Shown: one piece after another, positions 16,157 through 24,493 of the stretch
Position numbering within the stretch: position 1 is the stretch's first letter
Layout: the number at the start of each line of letters is the position of its first letter
NCBI RefSeq assembly: GCF_014193895.1
Contig: NZ_BLZR01000001.1
Coordinates: forward strand, 2,790,001-2,854,000
From: Clostridium fungisolvens
GTDB lineage: Bacteria > Bacillota > Clostridia > Clostridiales > Clostridiaceae
Direction of reading: 5' to 3'
DNA length: 64,000 bases
Program-made: the position numbers and the translations under genes
Notes under the pieces: generated by a model
The model's input: only the letters and a program-made list of their open reading frames with translations
Databases searched by the model: none
Told to the model about the DNA's origin: nothing

Positions 16157-18030
16157 AGAATCCACCTCCTATTCTCATCAAAATATGAATTTTCCTTATA
16201 CTTCAAAAGCCTTATAGCATTTATTATAACAGCTAATACGCTGAGTTCATGTATAAACATTCCTGATGAAAGGAATACTACCTTTCCCATAACACCTATT
16301 AATAATGCTGCTACTATAATTATAGCAAAAGTTATATTTTGCTTCATATTTTTTGTTGTTGCTTTGCTTAACCCAATTGCATAGGACAGCTTGCCTATTT
16401 CATCAGACATTAAAACCACATCCGCTGTTTCCATGGCAACATCTGAACCAGCGCCTCCCACTGCAATTCCAAAATCTGCTGAAGCCAAGGCAGGCGCATC
16501 ATTTACTCCGTCTCCAACCATCGCTGTTACACCTATTTCATCTTGCAATTTCTTTAAAACAGCAACCTTGTCTGCAGGAAGAAGCTCAGCATAATAGTCA
16601 TCCAGTCCTATTTTCTTTGCAATGGCTTCTGCTGCAAGCTTGTTGTCTCCAGTCATCATAACTACCTTTTTAATCCCTTGAGTCTTCAGCTTTTTTACAA
16701 GCTCTATAGCATCTTTTCTTATAGTATCTGCAATAGAGATAACTCCTATAATTTTTTCTGAATCTGAAACTAAAACTGCAGTTTGCCCGTTTGCTTCTTC
16801 ACCTCTAATATAATTTTCCATAACTATATTAATTATAATATCATTTTCTTCCATAAGCTTTCTATTTCCGATGAAAATTGTGCTGCTATTAGTCTTTGCT
16901 TTTATTCCTTGTCCTAAAGTTATTTCTGACTCTGCTGGCGGAATAATTTCACCTTTGCCTATAGTCTTTGCTTTCTTTATTATTGCCTTTGCTAAAGGAT
17001 GCTCTGAATACAACTCAGCACTGGCTGCAAGAGTTAAAATTTTTTCTTCACTAATATCAAATGCTTTAATTCTAGTAACCTCAGGTTTTCCTACTGTAAG
17101 AGTTCCTGTTTTATCGAAGGCTACAACCTTGATATTTCTAAGCTTTTCTATTATATCTCCGCCTTTTATAAGTATTCCTTTTCCTGCTCCATTACCAATA
17201 CCTGCAACAAGTGACACTGGTGTTGAGATAACAAGAGCACCTGGACATGCTATAACTAGCAAAGTAAGAGAAAGCTCAATGTCCCTAGTAATAATATAAA
17301 CAATAGCTGTCAAAACCATAATTGCAGGTGTGTAATATTTGGCGAATACCTCCATGAACTTCTGTGTCTTTGCCTTTTTATCCTGCGCCTCTTCAACCAT
17401 CTCAAGAATTCTAGCAAAGGTGGTATCCTCCCCCACTTTTTCAGCTCTTATTTTCAAATACCCTGATTCCACTATAGTTCCTGAGAAAACTCTATCTTCA
17501 GATTGCCTGTTAACTGGCATTGATTCACCTGTAATCGATGCTTGATTTATATAAGCTGTGCCCTCTATAACAGTTCCATCCACAGGAATCTTTTCTCCAG
17601 GCCTCACAATAACTATATCTTCCTTTAAAACCTCATCTGCTGCCATTTCCACTTCCTTGCCTTGTCTTAGAACCCTTGCTATATCTGGCGCCAAATCTAA
17701 AAGAGCCTTGATTGCAGCCCTTGTTTTTTCAAGTGTCTTAGCCTCAAGGTAATTTCCAAACATAAAAAGAAAGGTTACCGCCGCTGCTTCAAAGAATTCA
17801 CCGATTAATACAGCTCCAATAACCGCCAAAGTAACCAATGCATCGATTCCAATTATCTTATACCTTAAAGCTCTTAGTGCATTTACTACTATCTCATACC
17901 CTGCAATAGATGCTGCCACCATAAATAAAACGTCTGCTACAACTAAATTAATATTAAACCTTACCAATACCAAGGCTGAAGCAATTATAACACCTGAAGC
18001 CGCAACCCTAAAACCCTTACTGATTTTCAT
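16102..18030 (-). CDS. Heavy-metal P1B-type ATPase with a CPG metal motif
   Basis: 642 residues from MKISKGFRVAAS, set by AAGGAGGGAG; an upstream start has no site. Exports a metal cation at ATP cost. Visible: membrane helices at 10-60 and 65-95, ITGES (about 166-170), the intramembrane Cys262-Pro-Gly, DKTGT with Asp306, SEHPLAKAI (the P1B HP motif), GDGVNDAP and two final helices. The usual CPC is CPG here, so metal choice may be unusual. There is no N-terminal metal-binding domain; a separate HMA gene lies upstream in the same operon. It overlaps the FNR-like gene by 55 bases. Confidence 0.9.
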   Translation of the reverse strand: MKISKGFRVAASGVIIASALVLVRFNINLVVADVLFMVAASIAGYEIVVNALRALRYKIIGIDALVTLAVIGAVLIGEFFEAAAVTFLFMFGNYLEAKTLEKTRAAIKALLDLAPDIARVLRQGKEVEMAADEVLKEDIVIVRPGEKIPVDGTVIEGTAYINQASITGESMPVNRQSEDRVFSGTIVESGYLKIRAEKVGEDTTFARILEMVEEAQDKKAKTQKFMEVFAKYYTPAIMVLTAIVYIITRDIELSLTLLVIACPGALVISTPVSLVAGIGNGAGKGILIKGGDIIEKLRNIKVVAFDKTGTLTVGKPEVTRIKAFDISEEKILTLAASAELYSEHPLAKAIIKKAKTIGKGEIIPPAESEITLGQGIKAKTNSSTIFIGNRKLMEENDIIINIVMENYIRGEEANGQTAVLVSDSEKIIGVISIADTIRKDAIELVKKLKTQGIKKVVMMTGDNKLAAEAIAKKIGLDDYYAELLPADKVAVLKKLQDEIGVTAMVGDGVNDAPALASADFGIAVGGAGSDVAMETADVVLMSDEIGKLSYAIGLSKATTKNMKQNITFAIIIVAALLIGVMGKVVFLSSGMFIHELSVLAVIINAIRLLKYKENSYFDENRRWILWNANIVQSQKRNMKKAV

Positions 18031-18060
18031 TTTTTCTCCCTCCTTAATATGTAGATGAAC

Positions 18061-18094
18061 CCAAGTACACACCATAGTTTAAGTGTGGACTTGG
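18061..18094. other. Hairpin between the HMA and ATPase genes
   Basis: Arms CCAAGTACACAC and GTGTGGACTTGG with an 10-base loop and one mismatch. There is no U-tract on the minus strand, so it is more likely an mRNA processing or stability hairpin that sets different levels of the small chaperone and the pump. Confidence 0.6.
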
Positions 18095-18110
18095 ATTCGC
18101 AAGTTTATCT

Positions 18111-18326
18111 TTACTTTTCACTTAACACTTCGTAGCCCAGTCTTTCAACTGTGTTTCTTATTTGATTTCCATCTACAAGGCTTTCGTCAAATTCCACTTT
18201 TAGCTTACTAGCATTAAAAAGTACCTCTGCCTTGTTTACGCCTTTAATCTTATTAACAGTTCCTTCAATCTTAAGCACACAGCTAGGACATGTCAAAGTT
18301 TCAAGTTTATATGTTTTTTTACTCAT
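18111..18326 (-). CDS. HMA-domain metal chaperone
   Basis: 71 residues, a complete single HMA domain (ferredoxin-like beta-alpha-beta-beta-alpha-beta) with the metal motif TCPSC, Cys13 and Cys16. Hands metal to, or senses it for, the ATPase encoded next. AGGAGG site. First gene of the operon with the ATPase, the FNR-like regulator and the folate cyclo-ligase. Pump and metal-binding domain, often fused, are split here. Confidence 0.88.
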   Translation of the reverse strand: MSKKTYKLETLTCPSCVLKIEGTVNKIKGVNKAEVLFNASKLKVEFDESLVDGNQIRNTVERLGYEVLSEK

Positions 18327-18360
18327 AATTAATTCCTCCTAATTTTTATCTTGTGGCTTT

Positions 18361-18402
18361 ATTATAAGAGGGATATGAAAAGAAAACCTTGACCAATGTC
18401 AA
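18361..18402 (-). promoter_or_regulatory. Promoter and FNR-type box of the HMA-ATPase-regulator operon
   Basis: -10 TATAAT (18361-18366 on the minus strand). TTGAC-N4-GTCAA (18389-18402) is centred at 18395.5, about 41.5 bases before the expected start near 18354, the classic class II activator position. There is no good -35, as expected for an activated promoter. Confidence 0.65.
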
Positions 18403-18444
18403 TTTTTAAATTAAAACTATAAGTTTTTTCAATATAATAAAGAG

Positions 18445-18486
18445 ATGATTTGAATCACATATTAATGATTTTATTAATGGTATATT
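18445..18486 (+). promoter_or_regulatory. Promoter and FNR-type box of rubredoxin
   Basis: ATGAT-N4-ATCAC (18445-18458) and -10 TATATT (18481-18486). The box centre is about 41.5 bases before the expected start near 18493. This is divergent from the HMA operon box 50 bases away. Confidence 0.65.
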
Positions 18487-18591
18487 ATAGCTATAAGCTA
18501 GCTCTAACCAATTTAACTGATATCGATATTCACACTCCCCTTTGGTTATAGAGCAAAAGTAAATTTATAGATATTTAAAGGAGATGATATT

Positions 18592-18756
18592 ATGCAAAAA
18601 TATATATGTCTAGTTTGTGGTTACATATATGACCCTGAAGTTGGTGATCCAGATAATAATGTTGCTCCAGGTACTGCTTTCGAAGATATACCTGAAGAAT
18701 GGACTTGCCCACTATGTGGGGTAGGTAAGGATCAGTTTGAAGAAACTGAAGGCTAA
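18592..18756 (+). CDS. Rubredoxin
   Basis: 54 residues, full length for the family. One-iron electron carrier with the two Cys pairs YICLVCGYIYDP and WTCPLCGVGKDQF around the conserved GDPDN and PGT loop. It passes electrons from the reductase-like protein (21150-22364) to the flavodiiron protein (22576-23766) for reduction of O2 or NO. AAAGGAG site and ATG; ends at a strong terminator. Confidence 0.97.
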   Translation: MQKYICLVCGYIYDPEVGDPDNNVAPGTAFEDIPEEWTCPLCGVGKDQFEETEG

Positions 18757-18823
18757 TAATAGCCTCTGTACCAGTTTTAGACGTCACTTTGGTATTTCAA
18801 AACTCAAAATATTTTAGAGAGAA

Positions 18824-18863
18824 AAAACAGCAGGGTAATAGGATTAAATTACCCTGCTGTTTT
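18824..18863. terminator. Terminator after rubredoxin
   Basis: Perfect 16-base arms AAAACAGCAGGGTAAT/ATTACCCTGCTGTTTT with an 8-base loop. Confidence 0.9.
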
Positions 18864-18923
18864 GCCTTTAATAACTATTTTTTATATATACAAATTATTA
18901 TTAAATTTGATAATGAGGAGTTG

Positions 18924-19343
18924 ATGATTTTGCGTGTAAATCAATGCTTTTGTACCTGTGATAAATTAGAAATTCTTAAAGCTATAGAGCCAGTGTATGA
19001 GCATGCCAAGGTTAACAGGAGACTGTTTGAAAAAAAACTTAAGGTAAGAGATTGTAAATTTAACGAAGATGGTTATGTTAGATGGGACTTATCGCTTATT
19101 ACAAGTAATAGAAAAAAATTAAATGCTAGAGAACTAAAAAGACTTGACGATATGGATTTAATTAAAAAGTGCAGAAAATTTTTAGACAGTTTCCAAGATT
19201 CATCTGAAAAGTTTTGTTTAAAAATCACATCTTACACAGATGGTTTTCAGCTTGATCTTGAGGTAAAAAGTTCTAAAACTAATGTAGAAACAAAAGAATT
19301 TAAAATAGATTCCCTATGTTATTTTATTGATAGAGCATTTTAA
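18924..19343 (+). CDS. Unknown protein, 139 residues
   Basis: Starts MILRVNQCFCTCDKLEIL. GAGGAG lies just before this ATG; the longer frame upstream runs through the rubredoxin terminator and was dropped. Basic, mixed alpha/beta, with a small CFCTC cluster at the front. No family recognised. No partner gene in the same unit. Confidence 0.6.
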   Translation: MILRVNQCFCTCDKLEILKAIEPVYEHAKVNRRLFEKKLKVRDCKFNEDGYVRWDLSLITSNRKKLNARELKRLDDMDLIKKCRKFLDSFQDSSEKFCLKITSYTDGFQLDLEVKSSKTNVETKEFKIDSLCYFIDRAF

Positions 19344-19499
19344 AAATAGTAAAATTCCAATTCATATGAACCTTGTCATATCATTCCTTCTATTTCTATA
19401 GTATTTGCTGTAACAATCTGGGCTAGTTAGCTCTAAGAAAAAGCAGCACAATAATGAAACCTTGCAATCGAGAATATTTTTCATTTGCAAAAATAAATT

Positions 19500-19541
19500 T
19501 TGATTTCAATCACAGAAATTCATCAATGTAAATAATAATAT
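19500..19541 (+). promoter_or_regulatory. Promoter and FNR-type box of the Nramp-family gene
   Basis: TTGAT-N4-ATCAC (19500-19513) and -10 TAATAT (19536-19541). The box centre is again about 41.5 bases before the expected start near 19548. Confidence 0.65.
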
Positions 19542-19592
19542 TGTATTAGACTATATGATAACAATTATCAATTAAATAGAGGGAGTGATCTT

Positions 19593-20861
19593 ATGTTGAA
19601 CAATAATAGTGCAGGAAGTATTCCCATAAATACTAGAGTGAGAAAGAAATCCAGACTTCTATTGTTTCTCGCAACTGTAGGTCCGGGACTTACTGTTATG
19701 CTGGCTGATACCGATGCTGGGTCAATAATTACAGCTGCTCAATCTGGTGCTCAGTGGGGATATAAACTACTGCTTCTACAATTAATTCTTATACCTATCT
19801 TATATTTTGTACAGGAACTTACTACTCGTATCGGAATAACTACAGGTCGAGGACATGGAGAATTGATCAAAGAAAAATTTGGAGCAAAATGGGCTTGGAT
19901 ATCTGTTGTTACTCTTTTTGTAGCTGCCATGGGAGCTTTAGTAACTGAATTCTCAGGGATTGCAGGTGTAAGTGAACTTTTTGGTATATCTAAGTGGGTT
20001 ACTGTGCCTTTTGCAGCTTTAGCTCTGATACTGATTTCCTGTACTGGAAAGTATAAACGTGTTGAAAGGATCGCAATAATTGTAGGTCTCTTCGAAGTTG
20101 TATTTATCCCTGCTGCAATTTTTGCAAAACCTGATACTTCAGCTCTAATGCATGCCTTAGTTGGAAAACAGCCTTTTAATAACAGTTCTTATTGGCTTTT
20201 AGTTGCAGCTAATGTTGGTGCTGTAATCATGCCTTGGATGATATTTTATCAGCAAGGAGCTGTTGTAGACAAAGGTTTGACTAAAGAAAATATTAAATTT
20301 AGTAGAATAGATACCTTCTTCGGCTCTATTGTAACTCAAATTGTAATGGGAGCTGTGCTAGTACTTACAGCTGCAACAATAGGTCGTACAAATCCAAATA
20401 CCTCTCTGGATAGTGTTCAACAAATAGGAAACGCACTCACTCCTTTTTTAGGAAGCATTTTTGGTAAAACCTTCTTTGCAATTGGCCTTACTGGAGCTGC
20501 ACTTATAGCAGCCATAGTAGTATCTTTGGCAACTTCCTGGGCCTTTGGAGAAATATTAAAAGTTCCTTGCAGTTTAAACTGTTCCTGGAAGGAAGCCCCT
20601 GCTTTTTATAGCTTTTACTCTGGTGGAATTATTATTTCTGCAGCATTGGTTTTGGTTGGCATTCCTCTAATTTCTCTAACAATCGCTGTGGAAGTAATGA
20701 ATTCTCTACTTCTCCCTATCGTACTAGGCTTTTTACTTGCCCTTGGGTGGAAGGTGCTTCCAAAGCCTTTTGCACTGAAAACTTGGGAAAAAGTAATCTT
20801 AATTTTCATATATATACTGGTATGTTCCTTAGGTTTATTCACAGTACTCCAACTATTTTAA
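19593..20861 (+). CDS. Nramp-family divalent metal transporter with a non-canonical metal site
   Basis: 422 residues, about 11 membrane helices. The first helix reads GPGLTVMLADTDAGSI where Nramp has DPGN, and helix 6 reads VIMPWMIFYQQGAV where Nramp has MPH. Both metal-binding helices are therefore altered, as in Nramp-related groups that carry other ions such as Mg2+. The FNR-type box upstream ties it to iron or oxygen status. GGGAG site and ATG. The fold family is firm; the ion is not. Confidence 0.85.
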   Translation: MLNNNSAGSIPINTRVRKKSRLLLFLATVGPGLTVMLADTDAGSIITAAQSGAQWGYKLLLLQLILIPILYFVQELTTRIGITTGRGHGELIKEKFGAKWAWISVVTLFVAAMGALVTEFSGIAGVSELFGISKWVTVPFAALALILISCTGKYKRVERIAIIVGLFEVVFIPAAIFAKPDTSALMHALVGKQPFNNSSYWLLVAANVGAVIMPWMIFYQQGAVVDKGLTKENIKFSRIDTFFGSIVTQIVMGAVLVLTAATIGRTNPNTSLDSVQQIGNALTPFLGSIFGKTFFAIGLTGAALIAAIVVSLATSWAFGEILKVPCSLNCSWKEAPAFYSFYSGGIIISAALVLVGIPLISLTIAVEVMNSLLLPIVLGFLLALGWKVLPKPFALKTWEKVILIFIYILVCSLGLFTVLQLF

Positions 20862-20862
20862 A

Positions 20863-20956
20863 GATGAACCACTTCACTCCAAATACTATTTTCAAAACTC
20901 CTCTGGGTCCTGAGAGGAGTTTTTGAAAATATAAATTTGAGTATGAAGTGTTTCAT
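20863..20956. repeat. Palindromic intergenic element A, full copy
   Basis: From GATGAACCACTTCACTCC to GAAGTGTTTCAT, with an inner stem AACTCCTCT/AGAGGAGTT. Tandem with the next copy after only 7 bases. Confidence 0.8.
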
Positions 20957-20963
20957 TTATAAA

Positions 20964-21058
20964 GATGAACCACTTCGATCCGAAATCTATTTTTAAAACT
21001 CTCACGGGTTCTGGTGAGAGAATTTAAAAATATAAATTCTATTACGAAGTGGTTCATC
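20964..21058. repeat. Palindromic intergenic element A, full copy
   Basis: From GATGAACCACTTCG to CGAAGTGGTTCATC; very close to the copy at 9370-9465 (inner stem CTCTCACGG...GGTGAGAG). Confidence 0.8.
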
Positions 21059-21070
21059 TACATATATAAC

Positions 21071-21108
21071 AACAAAATGGAGCAGCACAAGCTGCTCCAT
21101 TTTTGTTG
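21071..21108. terminator. Terminator between converging genes
   Basis: Stem ACAAAATGGAGCAGC/GCTGCTCCATTTTTGT with T-run. Ends the Nramp-family transcript and probably the reductase transcript from the other side. Confidence 0.85.
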
Positions 21109-21149
21109 CCGACATACTAAATTGAATCATATGAAAACATAAAGTTTCT

Positions 21150-22364
21150 TCAATTATTTTTTAAGCTATCAATGAAATCATTAAAGGACATTGATGCATA
21201 GGCTACAGAAGAGAAATCCGCTTTTCTTTCAATTATACTCTTAAGTGCCATAGATTTTTTTGTGTCTCCCATTAGTATAGCTCCTACGACTTTACCGTCC
21301 TTTATAAATAGTCTTTTGTAAGAGTTCTCATCAGTATCATCATAGGTTAATGTTTCAGTACACTGCTTAGCATCCACATTTCCTATTGAAAATAATGAAA
21401 TATTAAAGGCATTTAAAGTAGTTGCTTGTATAGCTTCTGTATATTTTGTTTCTTTGCCTGCTATATTATATCCTGCAGTTTTCCCTTGTTCTACTGCTGA
21501 AGGCCAAGTACCTCCTATTTTACCATTCACTTCTGCTATGTCACCGGCAGCATATATATTTTTCAAATTAGTTTCCATTTTATCGTTAACTACAATTCCT
21601 TTTGATACTTCTATATCACTACCTTTAACTAATTCAACATTTGGTCTTATTCCAACTGACACAATTACCATATCACATTTAAGTGTATTTCCACTCTTTG
21701 TGGTAGCACCGCTTACCTTGGATTCACCAAGTATCTCACTAATTTGAGTATTTAAAAGTACATCAATATTAAAGCTTTCTATAGCTTTCTTCAAAATATC
21801 AGAGGCCTTTTCATCAAGCTGCCTTGGCATTAATCTTTCTTGAACTTCTGCTACTATTACCTTTTTACCTTGCTGATTAAGTATCCATGCTGTTTCCAGC
21901 CCTTGAATTCCTCCACCGATATTTAGAATTGTATCTTTTTCTTCCAAATCCTTTTGTATATTATGTACGTCTTCCAATTGCCTTATAGAATATACACCAT
22001 CTTTATTTATACCGTTAATAGGCGGTATAAAATTTCGAGCTCCACTAGCTAGTAGCAATTTTGTATAGTCAAAGCTTATGTTATCCTTTAAAATTATTTT
22101 ACTCTCTGCTATATTAACACCTATGACTTCAGTGCCTAGGTATACACTAACATTATTAGCTTCATACCAATCTATTTTTTGAATACGGATTTTTTCTTCC
22201 ATCATAGACTCAAAAAGGCCTTTTGTAAGTCTAATTCTGTGATATGGGTAATACCACTCATTTCCAAACAAGTGGATTTCACTTTTATTATCAATTTCCC
22301 TTATAGCCTTTATGGCATTTACTGCTGCGATACCGCCTCCGACAATAACTATTTTTTCTGCCAA
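21150..22364 (-). CDS. FAD/NAD(P)-dependent oxidoreductase (NADH:rubredoxin reductase-like)
   Basis: 404 residues with a TTG start after GGTGGTGG. Two Rossmann motifs (VIVGGGIAAVNA for FAD, LNIGGGIQGLETA for NADH) and the FAD-contact IYAAGDIAE mark the class I pyridine nucleotide disulfide fold without the redox-active CxxxxC. With rubredoxin and a flavodiiron protein beside it, the likely job is NADH to rubredoxin electron transfer. FNR-type box upstream. A nitrite reductase-type NADH module is a less likely alternative. Confidence 0.85.
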   Translation of the reverse strand: MAEKIVIVGGGIAAVNAIKAIREIDNKSEIHLFGNEWYYPYHRIRLTKGLFESMMEEKIRIQKIDWYEANNVSVYLGTEVIGVNIAESKIILKDNISFDYTKLLLASGARNFIPPINGINKDGVYSIRQLEDVHNIQKDLEEKDTILNIGGGIQGLETAWILNQQGKKVIVAEVQERLMPRQLDEKASDILKKAIESFNIDVLLNTQISEILGESKVSGATTKSGNTLKCDMVIVSVGIRPNVELVKGSDIEVSKGIVVNDKMETNLKNIYAAGDIAEVNGKIGGTWPSAVEQGKTAGYNIAGKETKYTEAIQATTLNAFNISLFSIGNVDAKQCTETLTYDDTDENSYKRLFIKDGKVVGAILMGDTKKSMALKSIIERKADFSSVAYASMSFNDFIDSLKNN

Positions 22365-22426
22365 ACCAATCCACCACCATTCACAATATAGAGTATAAAG
22401 TTCTTTAATAAAAAACTATATAGTAT

Positions 22427-22468
22427 ATTTTACTTCTATTTTTATATATTTAATGTGATTTGAATCAA
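22427..22468 (-). promoter_or_regulatory. Promoter and FNR-type box of the rubredoxin reductase-like gene
   Basis: On the minus strand TTGATTCAAATCAC (22455-22468) and -10 TAAAAT (22427-22432). The box centre is about 41.5 bases before the expected start near 22420. Confidence 0.65.
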
Positions 22469-22500
22469 GCTACTAATCAGGTGGTAAACAAATAGATATA

Positions 22501-22562
22501 GATAAACCAGTTCCAAATAGAATCTTTATTTAGATAAATTCTAATATGAAGTAGTTTATCTA
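22501..22562. repeat. Palindromic intergenic element A, short copy
   Basis: From GATAAACCAGTTCC to GAAGTAGTTTATCTA, without the inner stem found in long copies. Between the reductase-like and flavodiiron genes. Confidence 0.65.
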
Positions 22563-22575
22563 TAATTTACACTGT

Positions 22576-23766
22576 CTAAAACTTAGCAAGCAAAGCTTCA
22601 CCAAAACTCTTGCCAAACTTAATACACTGCTCTAGTTCCTCGTCATCAGGCATATATTTTGCTTTTAGACCCTCTTGTATAACTTCAACTTTAGCTTTTG
22701 CCAAATAATCGGATAAAAGCTTTGGAGACTCTCCGCTCCAGCCATAACTTCCAAAGGCAGCTCCAACCTTGTTTATAAATTTTAATCCCATCAAATCTTC
22801 TATTAACGGCATCAAGGATGTGAGTAAACCATTATTTACTGTAGAAGAACCAAGTAAAACACCTTTTGCTTTAAATACTTCTGCAAGAATATCATTTCTG
22901 TCAGCTGTGCCAGTGTTGAAGATCTTATATTCAACTCCGGCTTCACCAAGACCCTTTGCAATAAATTCAGCCATCTTATGAGTAGCCCCCCACATGGAGT
23001 TATATATTATAACAGCGCTTTTTTCAGACTTACCCTGAGCCCATTCATAATACTTTTCTACTATTTGCATTGGTTCTTTTCTCCAAATGATTCCATGACT
23101 TGGTGCTATCATTTCTACAGGTAAATTCAGTTCCTTCAACTGGTCTATTTTTTTAGTTACAAACTTACTAAAAGGAGTTAGTATATTTGCATAATATTTC
23201 AGTGATTCCTGATAAACTTCAGTTTCATCTACTAGATCGTTGAAAATTTCTGAAGACGCAAAGTGTTGGCCAAAGGCATCATTGGAAAACAATATATTTT
23301 CTCCGCTTAAGTAAGTAAACATACTATCCGGCCAATGTAGCATCTGAGCTTCAATAAAAGTAAGGTCATGTTTTCCTATATTAATCTTATCTCCTTGACT
23401 TACAACCTTCAGATTCCAATCCTTGTGATAATGCCCTTTTATAGTCTCTACTCCTTTTTTGGATACTATTATAGTGGCATTAGGAATATACTCCATAATA
23501 GTAGGTAGAGCTCCGGAGTGGTCAGGCTCCATATGATTCATAACCACGTAATCAATTTTACTTATGTCAACAACTTCACTAAGATTTTCTAAAAACCTAT
23601 CAGTAAGTGGTTCCCAAACTGTATCTATTAGCACTGTCTTTTCATCTTTTATAAGATAAGAATTATATGTACTACCTCTATGAGTTGAAAGTTCATATCC
23701 GTGAAAATACCTTACCTTCCAATCAGTTGCACCAACCCAATATACATTTTCCCTAAGTTCCTTCAT
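22576..23766 (-). CDS. Flavodiiron protein (A-type flavoprotein)
   Basis: 396 residues, full length. Reduces O2 to water or NO to N2O. N-terminal lactamase-like diiron domain: HMEPDHSGALP (His78, Glu80, Asp82, His83), MLHWPDSMFTY, NDAFGQHFA, SHGIIWR. C-terminal flavodoxin domain from about residue 250, with the FMN loop YNSMWGATHKMAE. No rubredoxin domain is fused, so the separate rubredoxin is the expected donor. GAGGAGGAG site. No FNR-type box was seen in front of it. Confidence 0.95.
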   Translation of the reverse strand: MKELRENVYWVGATDWKVRYFHGYELSTHRGSTYNSYLIKDEKTVLIDTVWEPLTDRFLENLSEVVDISKIDYVVMNHMEPDHSGALPTIMEYIPNATIIVSKKGVETIKGHYHKDWNLKVVSQGDKINIGKHDLTFIEAQMLHWPDSMFTYLSGENILFSNDAFGQHFASSEIFNDLVDETEVYQESLKYYANILTPFSKFVTKKIDQLKELNLPVEMIAPSHGIIWRKEPMQIVEKYYEWAQGKSEKSAVIIYNSMWGATHKMAEFIAKGLGEAGVEYKIFNTGTADRNDILAEVFKAKGVLLGSSTVNNGLLTSLMPLIEDLMGLKFINKVGAAFGSYGWSGESPKLLSDYLAKAKVEVIQEGLKAKYMPDDEELEQCIKFGKSFGEALLAKF

Positions 23767-24088
23767 AAATGACTCCTCCTCACAATTAAAAGCTGCTTAT
23801 ATTATTTGCATTGAAAATGGTAAATATTCAATAATAGCTTTATGTGAGGATCTTAGGCCTTGCCAGTATCCCCTAGAGACTTTGCAGTAAGTTTTAAAGA
23901 CAACATATCTTTTAGTATATATCCGCATATTTTCAAAACCAGCAAATGAAGAACAGAAAATAAGTTGTGTTTTACAAACACATTTGCCTTTCCCAGATTT
24001 TTTTAACAAATTCATCATATCCGCATATAGTGTATTATATGATATAATAGATGTATCTCTTTGCACTGCATATAAATCTACAGTACAA
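23767..24088. other. Leader region upstream of the riboswitch
   Basis: No gene I would support; short frames here are shadows. A -10-like TATAAT at 24043-24048, about 40 bases before the riboswitch aptamer, is the likely promoter on the plus strand; its -35 is weak. Confidence 0.45.
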
Positions 24089-24199
24089 ACTGAGCAGGCG
24101 ATGGACTTTCTTAAAAGTTCGTGGGGCCGGGCCTTCATTGGCAACAGGATGATAACACATACCTGTGGGACAGTAAATGTTCTACAGGTATTTTTTTAT
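24089..24199 (+). promoter_or_regulatory. NiCo (czcD) riboswitch with terminator
   Basis: The aptamer (24089-24174) has the class's conserved blocks in order: ACTGAGCAGGC, GGCCGGGC, GGCAACAGGATGATAACAC, CCTGTGGGACAGT. The outer ACTG/CAGT pair closes the four-way junction. The ACAGG/CCTGT stem (24144-24148, 24162-24166) competes with ACCTGT/ACAGGT (24161-24166, 24184-24189), which is followed by a T-run to 24197. So ligand binding would block the terminator and switch on the P-type ATPase downstream. The class binds Co2+ and Ni2+; a later study reported a response to Fe2+. Confidence 0.92.
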
Positions 24200-24216
24200 A
24201 CTTTTAGAACATTTCT

Positions 24217-24322
24217 AATAGATAGACCAGTTCAAAATAAAACTATATCAGTAAAAATTCACATCATATTGTTAAATTAATGAAAAATGCAAGTTATAAC
24301 TATACCAACTGGGCTATCTATT
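24217..24322. repeat. Palindromic intergenic element A-like copy
   Basis: Arms AATAGATAGACCAGTT and AACTGGGCTATCTATT around a 75-base AT-rich centre. It lies between the riboswitch and its gene. Confidence 0.65.
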
Positions 24323-24332
24323 CAACTGAAAA

Positions 24333-24425
24333 GATAAACTACTTCAATCCCTGAACTCAAAATAATGCTTCTACGAATCTACGAAGACTTATCTTGATTA
24401 ATTCCATTATGAAGTAGTTTATCTA
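24333..24425. repeat. Palindromic intergenic element A, copy
   Basis: From GATAAACTACTTCAATCC to GAAGTAGTTTATCTA, 10 bases after the previous copy. Inner stem around CTACGAATCTACGAAG. Confidence 0.7.
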
Positions 24426-24493
24426 TAGATGATTGCAATGCCATAGAGCTATCTTAAAAATGCTTAAAATAAGCAAAATGGAGGTAACCAACT

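Noticed and set aside
16353..17752. Plus-strand frames opposite the heavy-metal ATPase
   Set aside because: Shadows of the ATPase coding strand; no ribosome sites or family motifs.
18590..18787. 65-residue minus-strand frame
   Set aside because: Antisense to rubredoxin, which is complete with both Cys pairs, a ribosome site, promoter and terminator.
23797..24280. Open frames of 98 and 115 residues on both strands
   Set aside because: They run across the riboswitch and its promoter, have no ribosome site and no protein-like pattern.
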